Shown one piece after another: positions 46,647 to 56,084 of a stretch of DNA of 64,000 nt; position 1 is the first letter of the stretch, and each line of letters starts with the position of its first letter. The DNA is from Betaproteobacteria bacterium (GTDB taxonomy: Bacteria; Pseudomonadota; Gammaproteobacteria; Burkholderiales; SG8-41), in assembly GCA_023266235.1 (NCBI GenBank), contig JAHFRL010000009.1, forward strand, positions 26,695-90,694, in the 5' to 3' direction. A program made the translations under genes and the position numbers. The notes beneath the pieces were generated by a model. The model searched no databases. It had not been told where the DNA came from and saw only the letters and a list, made by a program, of their open reading frames with translations.

Positions 46647-47243
46647 ATGGAACAGATCACCCGCCGCCAGGCGCAGATCCTCGAATTCATCAGGGACGCG
46701 ATAGAAAGCAATGGCTATCCGCCCACGTTGGCCGAAATCGCCGGCCATTTCGGTTTCCGTTCACATAACGCCGCCGTCGACCATCTCAAGGCGCTCGCGC
46801 GCAAAGGCGCGCTCGAACTCACCGAAGGGGCGTCGCGCGGCATCCGCCTGAAAGCAGAGCAAGGCTTGCCGCTTATCGGCCGGGTGGCCGCCGGCAGCCC
46901 GCTGCTCTCCGAAGCGAATGTCCAGGCGCGCTACCGCATTGACCCGGCATTGTTCAAGCCGCGCGCCGATTACCTGCTCAAGGTTCGCGGCATGAGCATG
47001 CGCGACGCCGGCATTCTCGACGGCGACCTGCTCGCCGTGCACAAAACCCGAGACGCGCAATCCGGACAAGTGGTTGTCGCGCGGCTGCACGACGAAGTCA
47101 CGGTCAAACGCTTCCGGCGCCGCGGCAACCAGGTGCAATTGCTGCCCGAGAACCCGGACTTCAAACCGATCGAGGTCGACCTGCGCCGCGACGCGCTCGC
47201 GATCGAAGGCATCGCAGTGGGAGTAATCAGAAAATCGCTCTGA
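46647..47243 (+). CDS. lexA: LexA repressor
   Basis: 198 residues. N-terminal winged HTH ([19 protein letters not shown], then [12 protein letters not shown]). The autocleavage site A82-G83 lies in [10 protein letters not shown]117 in RGMSMRD and K154 in VTVKRF form the Ser-Lys dyad of the C-terminal S24 domain. It represses SOS genes until RecA-ssDNA triggers self-cleavage. Normal length. A palindromic SOS box upstream indicates autoregulation. Confidence 0.97.
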   Translation: MEQITRRQAQILEFIRDAIESNGYPPTLAEIAGHFGFRSHNAAVDHLKALARKGALELTEGASRGIRLKAEQGLPLIGRVAAGSPLLSEANVQARYRIDPALFKPRADYLLKVRGMSMRDAGILDGDLLAVHKTRDAQSGQVVVARLHDEVTVKRFRRRGNQVQLLPENPDFKPIEVDLRRDALAIEGIAVGVIRKSL

Positions 47244-47365
47244 AAATAACAGGGGACTTTGTTTTCTATATGAGATCAAATTAACCTTAAAGCTTGATGA
47301 GATTGGGCCTTGGTCTGAAATCAAGTTCTGCACCATGATCGACATCGACCGACGGAAACCATCGC

Positions 47366-48334
47366 ATGATCGTAGTTCCCGACGACTTTCCCTCCGTATT
47401 CGAAGGCTCGGCCGCCCAGGAGAAGGCCAAGGCCCTTGGCACCCTGCGCGTCTATACCGAGCGCGGCGCTGACGACGAGAACGAGCTTGCGCGCCGGATC
47501 GGCGACGCGAAAGTCGCGATCAATATCCGCGCCTACGCCCGTTTCACCGACGCGGTGTTCCGCGCCTGCCCCAACCTGCGCATGATTTCGATCTGGGGCA
47601 CCGGCACCGACAACATCGATCTTGCGGCGGCCGCGCGGCGCGGCATCACCGTCTGCAACACGGCCGGGGTCAACGCGATCGCCGTGGCCGAGCACGCGGT
47701 CGCGCTGATGCTGGCGGTTGCGCGCAAGATTCCGGCGATCGACCGCGAGATGCGCAGCGGCGCGTGGCCGCGCGAGATGCTGACCCAGCTTCATGGCAAG
47801 ACCCTCGGCGTTTTCGGCGCCGGCAGCATCGGCGCGCGCGTGGCCAACCTCGGGCGCGCGTTCGGCATGACGGTGCTGGCCTGGAGCGCGCGCGGCGACA
47901 CGGCGCGTCTCGAGGCCATGGGAATCACGCCGGCATCGAAAGACGACATCGTGCGGCGCGCCGATTTCATCACGCTGCACCTGCGGCTCACGCCCGCAAC
48001 CCTCGGCCTCATCGGCCGCAGCGAATTCGCGGCGATGAAGCCGACGGCGATCCTTGTCAACACCGGCCGCGGCGCGCTCGTTGATCGCGACGCGCTGCTT
48101 ACAGCGCTCGCGAGCGGCAAAATCGCGGGCGCCGGTCTCGATGTCTTCCACGACGAGCCAATCAAGGCGGGCGATCCGCTGCTCAAATTCACCAATACGG
48201 TGCTGTCGCCCCACAACGCGGGGCAGACACCGGAAGTGCGGCGTGACGGCCTGTTGCGTGCGGTCGAAAACGTAGTCGGTTTCCTGAATGGCAAACCGAC
48301 CAGCGTCGTAGCGCCGCCGGTTCTGTCAACTTAG
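47366..48334 (+). CDS. D-isomer 2-hydroxyacid dehydrogenase
   Basis: 322 residues. The NAD domain has LGVFGAGSIGARVANL (GxGxxG) and the catalytic Arg and Glu regions (LVNTGRGALVD, LDVFHDEP) with the late His in LSPHNAGQTPE. It reduces 2-oxo acids to D-2-hydroxyacids or the reverse. It follows lexA after 122 nt but is unlikely to be functionally related. The 48335-48565 gap shows no gene. Confidence 0.92.
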   Translation: MIVVPDDFPSVFEGSAAQEKAKALGTLRVYTERGADDENELARRIGDAKVAINIRAYARFTDAVFRACPNLRMISIWGTGTDNIDLAAAARRGITVCNTAGVNAIAVAEHAVALMLAVARKIPAIDREMRSGAWPREMLTQLHGKTLGVFGAGSIGARVANLGRAFGMTVLAWSARGDTARLEAMGITPASKDDIVRRADFITLHLRLTPATLGLIGRSEFAAMKPTAILVNTGRGALVDRDALLTALASGKIAGAGLDVFHDEPIKAGDPLLKFTNTVLSPHNAGQTPEVRRDGLLRAVENVVGFLNGKPTSVVAPPVLST

Positions 48335-48565
48335 CACCGATATGAATGGGAAAAACCGGCTGTGCTCCGCAATAACCCGGTCGGGTCACTGAAGCGCAGC
48401 AATATCGTCAACCAGTGACAATTGCGTCTTATCCCTGATGTCGATGCTGGCCGTCAGGGGGCGGAGGAGTGTGAATATTCAACATTTGCGTGTGGTGAAT
48501 TGCATGGATTTCCGCGGGCGCCAGGGCTAAATTGGGCCCGTAACGAACGCTGCGAGGAGGGCATC

Positions 48566-48751
48566 ATGTGCGACTTTCTTCTTACCTGCAGTCTGCTGCT
48601 GAGTGTGGCCGGTTTGTATATGGCGGTGCGCACGACCGTGGGCGGTCATTCCCGCGATGCATGCGAAAGGCACGAACTGAGTGATGTGCCGACGGCACCC
48701 GACGTTTATGGACAGCGTCTGGTGGAAACCTATCTGGGCTACCGCCAGTAG
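48566..48751 (+). CDS. Small predicted membrane protein
   Basis: 61 residues from ATG 48566, with GAGGAGG 8-10 nt upstream. Residues ~3-22 (DFLLTCSLLLSVAGLYMAV) form one hydrophobic segment, so it is a bitopic inner-membrane peptide with a polar C-terminus ending LGYRQ. I do not recognise a family. The good ribosome-binding site supports a real gene. Confidence 0.5.
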   Translation: MCDFLLTCSLLLSVAGLYMAVRTTVGGHSRDACERHELSDVPTAPDVYGQRLVETYLGYRQ

Positions 48752-48824
48752 CGCCAGGGGCGGACCGACGGGCTCAGGTCCTGAATTATCAGTTGCTGAT
48801 TAGCCAGCGCGCCGGCGTCCTGCT

Positions 48825-48923
48825 ATCCCCAATCCTGTTCCTCCCCGAACTGACACGTCACACCGGAATTGCCCGGGCTTTGAACAACCCGGATTTATGC
48901 AGTAATCTACCTGCCATCCTGGA
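48825..48923. repeat. ~100-bp dispersed repeat, copy 1
   Basis: About 99 bp nearly identical to 52270-52368 (roughly nine mismatches), including the shared block gaactgacacgtcacaccgg. It lies in the 235-nt spacer before the PPOX gene. It carries no ORF and no recognisable IS ends. Confidence 0.75.
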
Positions 48924-48986
48924 TCAGGACGCCGGTCAGGCCGGGATGCCGTTCAACCCATAGCTTGGCGCCCGGGAAGGAATGCC

Positions 48987-49616
48987 ATGGACTCACCAAT
49001 CGAGGAACACCGGATTACGAACGTCGCCGCGCTGGAACGCCTTTACGGCGCGCCGGCGGGGGCCGCCGTGGAGAAGGAGATCAACTACATTCATCCGCAT
49101 TACCGGGCGATGATTGCAGCGTCCCCTTTCGTCGTCCTCGCGACCGGCGGCCCGGAAGGACTCGACACTTCCCCGCGCGGCGATGCGGCGGGGTTTGTCG
49201 CGGTCGAGGACGAGAAGACGTTGCTGATTCCGGATCGGCGCGGGAATAATCGCGTGGATAGTCTGCGCAACATCATTGCCGATCCGCACGTTGCGTTACT
49301 CTTCCTGATTCCGGGTGTCGGCGAGACGCTCCGGGTCAATGGGCGGGCGGTTATCTCCACCGCACCGGCACTGCTGGAACGATTCAGCGTCGGCGGGAAG
49401 CTCCCGCGTTCGGTGATCGTGGTCCACGTCGAAACCGTGTTTTTTCAGTGCTCGCGCGCCGTCTTCCGGGCCAAACTGTGGGACCCGGTTCAACACATCG
49501 AGCGCGGCAGTCTGCCCAGCCTCGGCACGATGCTCGCGGATATCAGCCAGTCGCGGATCAATGCGGAAAATTATGATCGCGGCTTGTATGAGCGTTTGCA
49601 AGCGGCGCTTTACTAA
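48987..49616 (+). CDS. Pyridoxamine 5'-phosphate oxidase-family flavoprotein
   Basis: 209 residues, ATG 48987 with GGGAAGGAA upstream. Split-barrel FMN fold: HPHYRAMIAASPFVVLATGG, GLDTSPRGD, LLIPDRRGNNRVDSL and VNGRAVIS. Of the long MSMEG_1061-like FMN-dependent branch. Probably an FMN or F420-type reductase of unknown substrate. A single gene downstream of a dispersed repeat. Confidence 0.85.
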   Translation: MDSPIEEHRITNVAALERLYGAPAGAAVEKEINYIHPHYRAMIAASPFVVLATGGPEGLDTSPRGDAAGFVAVEDEKTLLIPDRRGNNRVDSLRNIIADPHVALLFLIPGVGETLRVNGRAVISTAPALLERFSVGGKLPRSVIVVHVETVFFQCSRAVFRAKLWDPVQHIERGSLPSLGTMLADISQSRINAENYDRGLYERLQAALY

Positions 49617-49778
49617 GCGCATATTGAAACGCGGGGGTCTTGAAATATCAGCTTTTCAATTTGCCGCACGCCAACCCGCGCGAGTAGAATTGCCGTTGCG
49701 GCACGCCGGGTCGGACGGAATCGGGATGCCCGCTTCCAGGAGCGTCGGCGCAGTTCATCAATCACGGGGGAGATAATC

Positions 49779-50471
49779 ATGGTGCTGTCATTGCGTTTTC
49801 CTGTTGCGTTGATCATGTTGATGCTGGGCTTGCTGCCGGCGGCGCGCGCCGGCGATGCCGATATTGCCTACATCGTTTCCTATATGGAGGTCGACCCGCC
49901 CTCCGCGGGTAAAGTTGCCGGCATGCTCGGCGAGTTCGGCAAGGCGAGCCGCAAAGATGACGGGAGTCTGCGGTTCGAGGTGCTCCAGCGGATCGGCCAG
50001 CCGAACCATTTTGCGATCCTGGAGACATGGAAGAACAAGGATGCGCAGGCAGCCCATGCGGCGCTCGCGCGCACGAAGGAATTGCGCGCTAAACTGGAAC
50101 CGCTGCTGCGCAGCCCGTACGACGAGCGCCCGCACACGGCTCTCGCGGTCGGTCCCATGCCGGCGGCGTCTGCCGGCAAGGCCGCCGTGTATGCCGTGAC
50201 CCATGTCGACATCGTGCCCACGTCGAAGGATATCGGCGTCGCCCTGGTCAAGCAGTTGAGCGAGGACAGCCGCAAGGACAAGGACAACGCGCGCTTCGAT
50301 GCGCTCACGCAGAACAGCCGGCCCAACCACATGACCGTCGTGGAAATCTGGTGGGACCGGAAGGCCCTCGATGCGCATGGGATGACTGCGCATGTGAAAG
50401 AATTCCGCGAGAAGCTGATGCCGCTCAGCGGCAGCCTTTATGACGAGCGGCTGTACAAGATCGTCAACTAG
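49779..50471 (+). CDS. Exported tandem ABM-domain protein (putative quinol/antibiotic biosynthesis monooxygenase)
   Basis: 230 residues. Signal peptide (SLRFPVALIMLMLGLLPAARA), followed by two similar ~95-residue ABM (dimeric alpha+beta barrel) domains. Each contains a RFEVLQ/RFDALTQ strand, a central Asn-Pro-His-like segment (QPNHFAILETW, RPNHMTVVEIWW) and a C-terminal SPYDERPHT/SLYDERLYK block. ABM enzymes are usually cytoplasmic cofactor-free oxygenases and dimers; a single-chain exported pair is unusual. Function unknown. Confidence 0.82.
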   Translation: MVLSLRFPVALIMLMLGLLPAARAGDADIAYIVSYMEVDPPSAGKVAGMLGEFGKASRKDDGSLRFEVLQRIGQPNHFAILETWKNKDAQAAHAALARTKELRAKLEPLLRSPYDERPHTALAVGPMPAASAGKAAVYAVTHVDIVPTSKDIGVALVKQLSEDSRKDKDNARFDALTQNSRPNHMTVVEIWWDRKALDAHGMTAHVKEFREKLMPLSGSLYDERLYKIVN

Positions 50472-50588
50472 GGTGAGTCAAAGGATCGGGCTTGCCTGAT
50501 TGCATGAAGATTCCGGATGAGGGTGTTGCCGGATTTTTTGCACCGGGCTTACGGGCGCAATCCCGCACGCCAACCACAGGAGGATGCA

Positions 50589-51029
50589 ATGCTCGAGCGC
50601 TACCACGTCACGCCGGAGAACACTTACAAGGTCGGCGGCAACAAGCAGGTTATTTACACGCCAGTCGTGGCGGTGAAGACCGATGACCATGCCCACGTCT
50701 ATCTTGCCGGACGGACGTCGCGCACCCTCGACGGCGACGTGGCGTGCAAAGGTGACATGCGCGGGCAGATCCGGGAGGTGTGCAAAGCCATCGAGATTGC
50801 GCTCGCTTCGGTGGGCGCGACCTTCGCGGACATTACGCGCACGATCACCTATACGACCGACATGAAGGCGTATTTCGCGGCCATCGATGAGCGCTTCAAG
50901 TTCTTCAAGGACCCGCTGCCGACGAGCACGCTGATCGGCGTCGCGTGCCTCGCCATGCCCGAGATGCTCGTCGAGATCGAGGTCGAGGCGATCATCGAAT
51001 CGGAACGCCTGCGCGTGCCGAAGAAATAG
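50589..51029 (+). CDS. RidA/YjgF-family protein lacking the conserved Arg
   Basis: 146 residues from ATG 50589, after CACAGGAGG. RidA pattern is visible: VYLAGRTSRTLDG, IEIALASVGATFADITRTITYTTD and the late EIEVEAIIE. At the position where RidA has its catalytic Arg (PARSCV), this protein reads PTSTLI, so imine deaminase activity as in RidA itself is doubtful. It resembles other Rid subfamilies without that Arg, found in catabolic clusters. No strong operon link. Confidence 0.85.
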   Translation: MLERYHVTPENTYKVGGNKQVIYTPVVAVKTDDHAHVYLAGRTSRTLDGDVACKGDMRGQIREVCKAIEIALASVGATFADITRTITYTTDMKAYFAAIDERFKFFKDPLPTSTLIGVACLAMPEMLVEIEVEAIIESERLRVPKK

Positions 51030-51173
51030 CGACGGCCCATCCGGCGCGAGCGCGAGGCCGCTCGCCGGATGCGGTCCGCTCAGGTAAAGCGTCTCAGAGG
51101 AAGCGTCGCTCCAAGCTTTTCCTGCACGCCGTATCCGGGACGCCTTATCTGAGACGCCCTTTGCGCCGGTTCA

Positions 51174-52141
51174 TCAATCGAGGCGTATCCCCGCCTCCTT
51201 GATCACTGTCTGCATTCTTTTCGCTTCGGCTTTCAGGATGTTTTCGAATTCGGCAGGCGGCATGCCGCCGGGCTCCATACTCGCCGTGTTGAATTGCGCG
51301 AGCACTTCCGGCAGTTTGAGCACTTCCCGCACGTCGGCATGGATCTTGTTGATGATCGCCTTTGGCGTCTTTGCGGGCGCCAGCAGCGCAAACCACACGT
51401 TTACCTCGTAACCGGGTACGCCGCTCTCGGCGACCGTCAGGGTATCAGGCAGAACGGCGGCCCGCTTGGCGCTCGTGACGGCGATCGCCCGCAGCCGGCC
51501 CGCCTTGATGAACGGCACGCCTGCGCCGGTGGAGGTCGTCACCAACTGTGTTTCTCCAGCGACGGCGCCGGCCACAGCGGCGCCGCTCCCTTGAATGGAA
51601 CGTGTACCAGTTCCACCGCAGCCATCTTTTGCAAAATCATGATCGCCAGATGCCCGGTTGTGCTTATGCCCGACGATGCATACGTCAGCTGCTTCGGCTT
51701 CTCCTTCGCCGTTGCGAGCAGCTCCTTGAAGGTCTTGATTGCGACCGTCGGGTGGGCAGCCAGCAGCATCGGGGAAATACTGACCATCGTTATCGGCGCG
51801 AAGTCGGCCGTGCCGTACGGGAGTTTTGCATACAGAAACGGCATCGCCGTGAACTCGGCCGAGACGAGCACCAACGTGTAGCCGCCGGGCGTGGCTTTCG
51901 CGACGATGTCGGTGCCGATGATCCCGGCCGCGCCGGCCCGGTTGTCGACGATGACCTGCTGTTGCCATTTTGTCGCCAGACGGGTACCGACGACGCGAGC
52001 GGTGAAGTCCAGCCCGCCCCCAGGCGACGAAGGAACGACCAGCCTGACCGGACGTGCGGGAAACGCCTCATCCTGTGCAGCGACGGACGTGCCAGTGGCT
52101 GTCAGCCACATTGCTGCCGCGAGTGCCAATCGGTTGAACAT
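51174..52141 (-). pseudogene. Bug/TctC-family receptor gene, frameshifted
   Basis: The N-terminal part (52141 down to about 51575) has a signal peptide (ending VAAQ), FPARPVRLVVPSSPGGGLD, DNRAGAAG and VPFKGAAP. The frame is then wrong. From about 51575 the other frame gives GAVAGETQLVTTSTGAG, then GRLRAIAVTSAKRAA through the normal C-terminus (IKEAGIRLD). One missing base near 51572-51582 explains both. Either a recent pseudogene or a sequence error. There is no in-frame TGA, so this is not recoding. Confidence 0.8.
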
Positions 52142-52269
52142 GGTTTCCCTCTTGCTGACGACCGAGTAACGAACGTTGCTATGGCATCGGGATTATCGTA
52201 GCAAACAAACAACGATAACGACAGGAAATTCAATCCTGCTCTTTTCGCGCGTCCGGCCGCTATCCCTCG

Positions 52270-52368
52270 ATCCCCAATCCCGTTCTTCTCCGAACTGACA
52301 CGTCACACCGGAATTGCCTGAGCTTTGAACGACCCGATTTTATGCAGTAATCCACCTGCCATCCTGAA
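52270..52368. repeat. ~100-bp dispersed repeat, copy 2
   Basis: Second copy of the 48825 repeat. It lies in the 210-nt gap upstream of an alpha/beta hydrolase remnant and runs into its first codons. The shared region ends at ccacctgccatcct, after which the two loci diverge. Confidence 0.75.
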
Positions 52369-52777
52369 CCTCGACGATCCCCGGGCGTCAGTGGAGGTCG
52401 ACCGGGAAATCTGCAAGCTGATGGAAACCGGTCCCTCCATGCGCTGGGTAATCGGCAACGGCGTGTTCGCGTTCGACGCCAAGTCCCCCACCGACTGGAT
52501 GCGCAAGACCCGCGCCTACACCATGAAGAACGTCGCGGACCGCATCAGGTGTGAAATGCTGGTGGTGGACTCCGAAGACGACAAGGACATGCCCGGCCAG
52601 GCCCGCCAACTCTATGCGGCCCTCACAGGACCGAAAGAGTGCATGCTGTTCACCCGCAAAGAAGGGGCGGGAGAGCATTGCCAGATCGGCGCCGCCAGCC
52701 TGTCCAATGAGCGCATTCTCGATTGGCTGGACGGGAAGATGAAAGCCGCGGTGGCGAGACCCAAGCGCACCCGCTAA
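52369..52777 (+). pseudogene. C-terminal remnant of an alpha/beta hydrolase
   Basis: The open frame runs from 52325, but hydrolase-like sequence begins after the repeat. About 135 codons resemble the C-terminal third of an acyl-peptide/2,6-dihydropseudooxynicotine-hydrolase-like enzyme: KNVADRIRCEMLVVDSEDD (acid), then a His in GEHCQIGAAS. The N-terminal part with the nucleophile is absent. It is probably a truncated gene left by a rearrangement at the repeat. Confidence 0.65.
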
Positions 52778-52818
52778 GCTGCTCACTGTATGCTCGGGGT
52801 CTTGAACAACGAGGAGGA

Positions 52819-53802
52819 ATGAAAATGCGTACGCACCTGGTGCAGTTTGCTCTTGCTTGCGTCGTCGCAGCCGCCGGCCTGGCGGCCGGCGAGCTCGCCG
52901 CGCAGCCGTATCCGACCAAGATTATCCGGGTCGTCAATCCCAACCAGCCGGGCGGCAACAGCGACATTCTTTTCCGCCTGCTCGCGCCGAAGATGGGCGA
53001 AATACTGGGGCAGCAGCTCGTCGTCGATTACCGTCCGGGAGCCGGCGGCAACATCGGCGCGGAGATGGTGTCGAAGAGCCCGCCCGACGGCTACACCACC
53101 CTGATCGCCGCCGCGAGCTTTCTGATCAATCCCTCGCTGCTCGCGAAACTTCCGTTCGACGCGATCAATGACTTCACCCCGCTGGGCGTCATCGTCGACA
53201 TACCCGCGGCGCTGGTGACGCACCCGTCACTGCCGGTGAAGAGCGTGAAGGAGCTCATCGCGCTCGCCGGGTCGCGCCCCGGAGAGCTGTTCTTTTCCAG
53301 CTCCGGCCAGGGCGCCGTCGGCCATTTGTCGGGCGAGCTGTTCAATTCGATGGCCAAGGTCAGGCTGGAGCACGTGCCCTACAAGGGCGCGGGCCCGGCC
53401 GTCGTCGCATTGATTTCGGGCCACGTGCAGCTCTCGTTCGTGAGCGTGCCGGCCGTCATCACTTACGTGGAGGGCGGCAGGCTGCGCATGATCGCGCAAT
53501 GCGGCGCCACGCGTTTTCAGTCGCTTCCCACCGTGCCGACCATGCAGGAGGCCGGCCTTCCCGGGTTCGTCGTGAGCAGCGGTTTCAGCTTCCTCGGACC
53601 CGCCGGCATGCCGCGGCCCATCGTGGAAAAGCTCAACGCGGCGCTCGTGCAGGCGCTGCGCGATCCCGCGATACGCAAGACGTTGATTGACCGCGGCGCC
53701 GACCCGGTCGGCGGCACGCCGGAGGAGCACGCCGCATATATCAGGTCCGAGATCGAGAAATGGCAGCGCGTCGCGAAAGCCGCGGGGATAACACCCGAAT
53801 AA
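52819..53802 (+). CDS. Bug/TctC-family periplasmic substrate-binding receptor
   Basis: 327 residues from ATG 52819, with GAGGAGG upstream. Signal peptide ends near LAAQ. The mature start YPTKIIRVVNPNQPGGNSD is atypical (VNPNQPGG replaces VPxxPGG), then ILGQQLVVDYRPGAGG, PDGYT and VPYKGAGPAV. Normal length. It lies between the hydrolase remnant and an aldo/keto reductase. Confidence 0.9.
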   Translation: MKMRTHLVQFALACVVAAAGLAAGELAAQPYPTKIIRVVNPNQPGGNSDILFRLLAPKMGEILGQQLVVDYRPGAGGNIGAEMVSKSPPDGYTTLIAAASFLINPSLLAKLPFDAINDFTPLGVIVDIPAALVTHPSLPVKSVKELIALAGSRPGELFFSSSGQGAVGHLSGELFNSMAKVRLEHVPYKGAGPAVVALISGHVQLSFVSVPAVITYVEGGRLRMIAQCGATRFQSLPTVPTMQEAGLPGFVVSSGFSFLGPAGMPRPIVEKLNAALVQALRDPAIRKTLIDRGADPVGGTPEEHAAYIRSEIEKWQRVAKAAGITPE

Positions 53803-53917
53803 GCGCCCGCACCGGCGCTCCGATCGCAATCCAGCCGGGATGCATCAGGGACAGCCCCGGTTTCGCCGTAACCTGCACCAGACCATCGCCTTGCCGTATG
53901 GACGCCAGGAGCGCCGC

Positions 53918-54751
53918 ATGAAAATCGTCACGCTGCCCTCGGGTGAGCGCGTGCCGGCTTGCGGCCAGGGCACGTGGTACATGGGCGACGACCGCGCGAT
54001 CCGCGCCGAGGAGATCGCAACGCTCAGGCTCGGTCTCGACCTCGGCCTCACGCTGATCGATACCGCCGAGATGTATGGCGATGGCCGCGCCGAGCAGCTC
54101 GTCGCCGAGGCGATCGCCGGGCGGCGGGATGAGGTCTTTCTGGTGAGCAAGGTGCTGCCGACCCATGCGGCGCGGCACGGGACGGCCGCCGCATGCGAGA
54201 AAAGCCTCAAGCGTCTCAAGACCGACCGGATCGATCTCTATCTTCTGCATTGGCGCGGCAACGTGCCGTTCGCCGAAACGCTGGAAGCGCTGATGGCGCT
54301 GCAAAGCGCCGGCAAGATCCGCCACTACGGCGTGAGCAACCTCGATCTCGCGGACATGCGGGAACTGTGGCCGGTTGCCGGGGGCGCGGCGGTCGCGACC
54401 AACCAGCTGCTCTACAACCTTGCGCGCCGCGGCATCGAATGGGATCTGCTGCCGTGGCTGCGCGAGCGGCGCGTTCCGGTCATGGCCTATTCGCCGCTCG
54501 AGCAGGCGAGATTACTCAGGAACGCCAAGTTGGCCGCTTTTGCCAAGCGCCACGGCATGACGCCGGCGCAGGCCGCGCTCGCGTGGCTGCTTGCCAGCGA
54601 CGACGTGATCGTCATTCCGAAGTGCGCCCGCCGCGAGCGGCTGAAGGAAAATCTCGGCGCGCTCGACCACGCTCTGAGCGCGGCGCAGCTCGCGGAACTC
54701 GACCGCCTGTTCCCGCCGCCCACCGGCCCGCGCCCGCTGGAGATGCTTTAA
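53918..54751 (+). CDS. Aldo/keto reductase
   Basis: 277 residues from ATG 53918 (frame open from 53840). Catalytic tetrad D48 and Y53 (LIDTAEMYGDG), K78 (LVSKVLP) and H111 (LLHWRG). NADPH-dependent reduction of aldehydes or ketones, of the short AKR type. The C-terminus ends RPLEML. Convergent with the nitrilase gene, with 31 nt between stops. Substrate unknown. Confidence 0.92.
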   Translation: MKIVTLPSGERVPACGQGTWYMGDDRAIRAEEIATLRLGLDLGLTLIDTAEMYGDGRAEQLVAEAIAGRRDEVFLVSKVLPTHAARHGTAAACEKSLKRLKTDRIDLYLLHWRGNVPFAETLEALMALQSAGKIRHYGVSNLDLADMRELWPVAGGAAVATNQLLYNLARRGIEWDLLPWLRERRVPVMAYSPLEQARLLRNAKLAAFAKRHGMTPAQAALAWLLASDDVIVIPKCARRERLKENLGALDHALSAAQLAELDRLFPPPTGPRPLEML

Positions 54752-54782
54752 ACGGAAGGATACGTGATCGAAAAAAACCGGA

Positions 54783-55832
54783 TCAACGTTCTTTGAACTT
54801 GAAAGGGCCGCCGTATTTCTTCAGGATACGTTTATAGTCGCCGTCGTAAATACGGTCATATTCGTCAATCCATCCATCCAGGTTGCCATTGCGCCAATAT
54901 TCGTAGTCCAGAGAATACTGGCTCGGTTCGCATAGTTCCTTATAAAGCGAGGGATCCCGCTCATAAATCTGTCCTGGACGGCAGCCGATGGGGCGCCAAT
55001 TCGGATCGTCAGGAACCGAGAGATTTTCCGCGTCGAAATTTCGCGTTCGAAGATAGTGCAGGCGATCCATATCCAGATCCGTAATAAGCACACCGGGCTC
55101 CGATCTGATTCCTTCCATGCGCTCCGGACCGGCAGCGATGGCGCCGGCCGACATCTGCGTCCGATAATCGAAATGTTCGGACACATAAAGGTTCTGCGTG
55201 GAGAGCACGTAGCAAAGATTTTCCGCCGCGCGCGCGCGGGCAAGGCAGTGCCAGGTGTCCTGTAACGAAAGGCCGGTTTGACTGTGCCTGCCATGGATCG
55301 GGGACACGATGATTTCCGCCCCGCGCAGCATCAGCATGCGCGGAAGCTCCGGGCACCAGAGTTCACTGCAGATCAGGAGGCCGATTTTGCCGAGTTCGGT
55401 GTCGACCACGGTCCGCTGCTTGCCAGGCAACAGATGCCCCTTTCCACCATAAAGGTAGGCGTTGAGCGGAGGAGTATCCGGCTGCTGGCGAAGGTAACAC
55501 GCCAGTTCTTTCCCCTCCGGACCGAACAGCCGCAACGTCAGGAGATGCGCGCCGGGAACGTCGCTGGCTACGACGTTTCCGGCGATGATGTACATCGAGT
55601 GCTGCTTCGCCTTCCGCTTCAGTTCCTCTACCGGATCGAACGGAAACTTCGGATTGTCCAGGGGGCCGGTCATCGGCCCCGGATAACCTTCCGGATAAAG
55701 CAGAAGCTGCGCGCCTTTGCCGGCGGCCTCGTCGGCATGCGCAATTGCCCGCTCGGCATTTTGCCACTCGGCCTCGCCATAAAAGGAATGCGGCAGAACC
55801 ACGCCGACACGAACATTACCTGGTCTCCCCAT
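54783..55832 (-). CDS. Nitrilase/carbon-nitrogen hydrolase
   Basis: 349 residues from ATG 55832 with AGGAGGGG upstream. The Glu-Lys-Cys triad is visible: E48 in LYPEGYPG, K131 in YGGKGHLLPG, and C155 in LLICSELWCPE. It hydrolyses a nitrile or amide to acid and ammonia. The 3' third contains an unusual Tyr/Asp-rich tail (about 315-349). A 13-bp palindrome sits in its promoter region. No operon partner. Confidence 0.9.
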   Translation of the reverse strand: MGRPGNVRVGVVLPHSFYGEAEWQNAERAIAHADEAAGKGAQLLLYPEGYPGPMTGPLDNPKFPFDPVEELKRKAKQHSMYIIAGNVVASDVPGAHLLTLRLFGPEGKELACYLRQQPDTPPLNAYLYGGKGHLLPGKQRTVVDTELGKIGLLICSELWCPELPRMLMLRGAEIIVSPIHGRHSQTGLSLQDTWHCLARARAAENLCYVLSTQNLYVSEHFDYRTQMSAGAIAAGPERMEGIRSEPGVLITDLDMDRLHYLRTRNFDAENLSVPDDPNWRPIGCRPGQIYERDPSLYKELCEPSQYSLDYEYWRNGNLDGWIDEYDRIYDGDYKRILKKYGGPFKFKER

Positions 55833-55853
55833 GAGTAACCCCTCCTCGCAAGA

Positions 55854-55866
55854 CAATATTATATTG
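55854..55866. promoter_or_regulatory. AT-rich palindrome in the nitrilase promoter
   Basis: CAATATTATATTG, a near-perfect 13-bp palindrome in otherwise GC-rich DNA, 22 nt upstream of the nitrilase start. On the minus strand it contains TATAAT, a possible -10, so a bound regulator would block transcription. Confidence 0.45.
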
Positions 55867-56084
55867 GTTACGCGATCGGCTCCGGCTTTTATCTGCCGCA
55901 GGCGCGAACAGGTTTTGAGCGCCTATGGAACGTCGGGACCGGATTCTGCCGGCGCCGACAGAAAGCCGATCAGCGCCCTCGCCGCCTGCGATGCAGACGG
56001 GATCAGGCACCCCGGGTTGATTTTGACGGCATGGTCTACAATGCCGTCAACGCCATTCTCAGGTGGATTTTCCGAGACACCGCC

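Noticed and set aside
51549..51600. Third recoded TGA in the split Bug gene
   Set aside because: The two halves are in different frames, so this is a frameshift and not a stop-codon readthrough.
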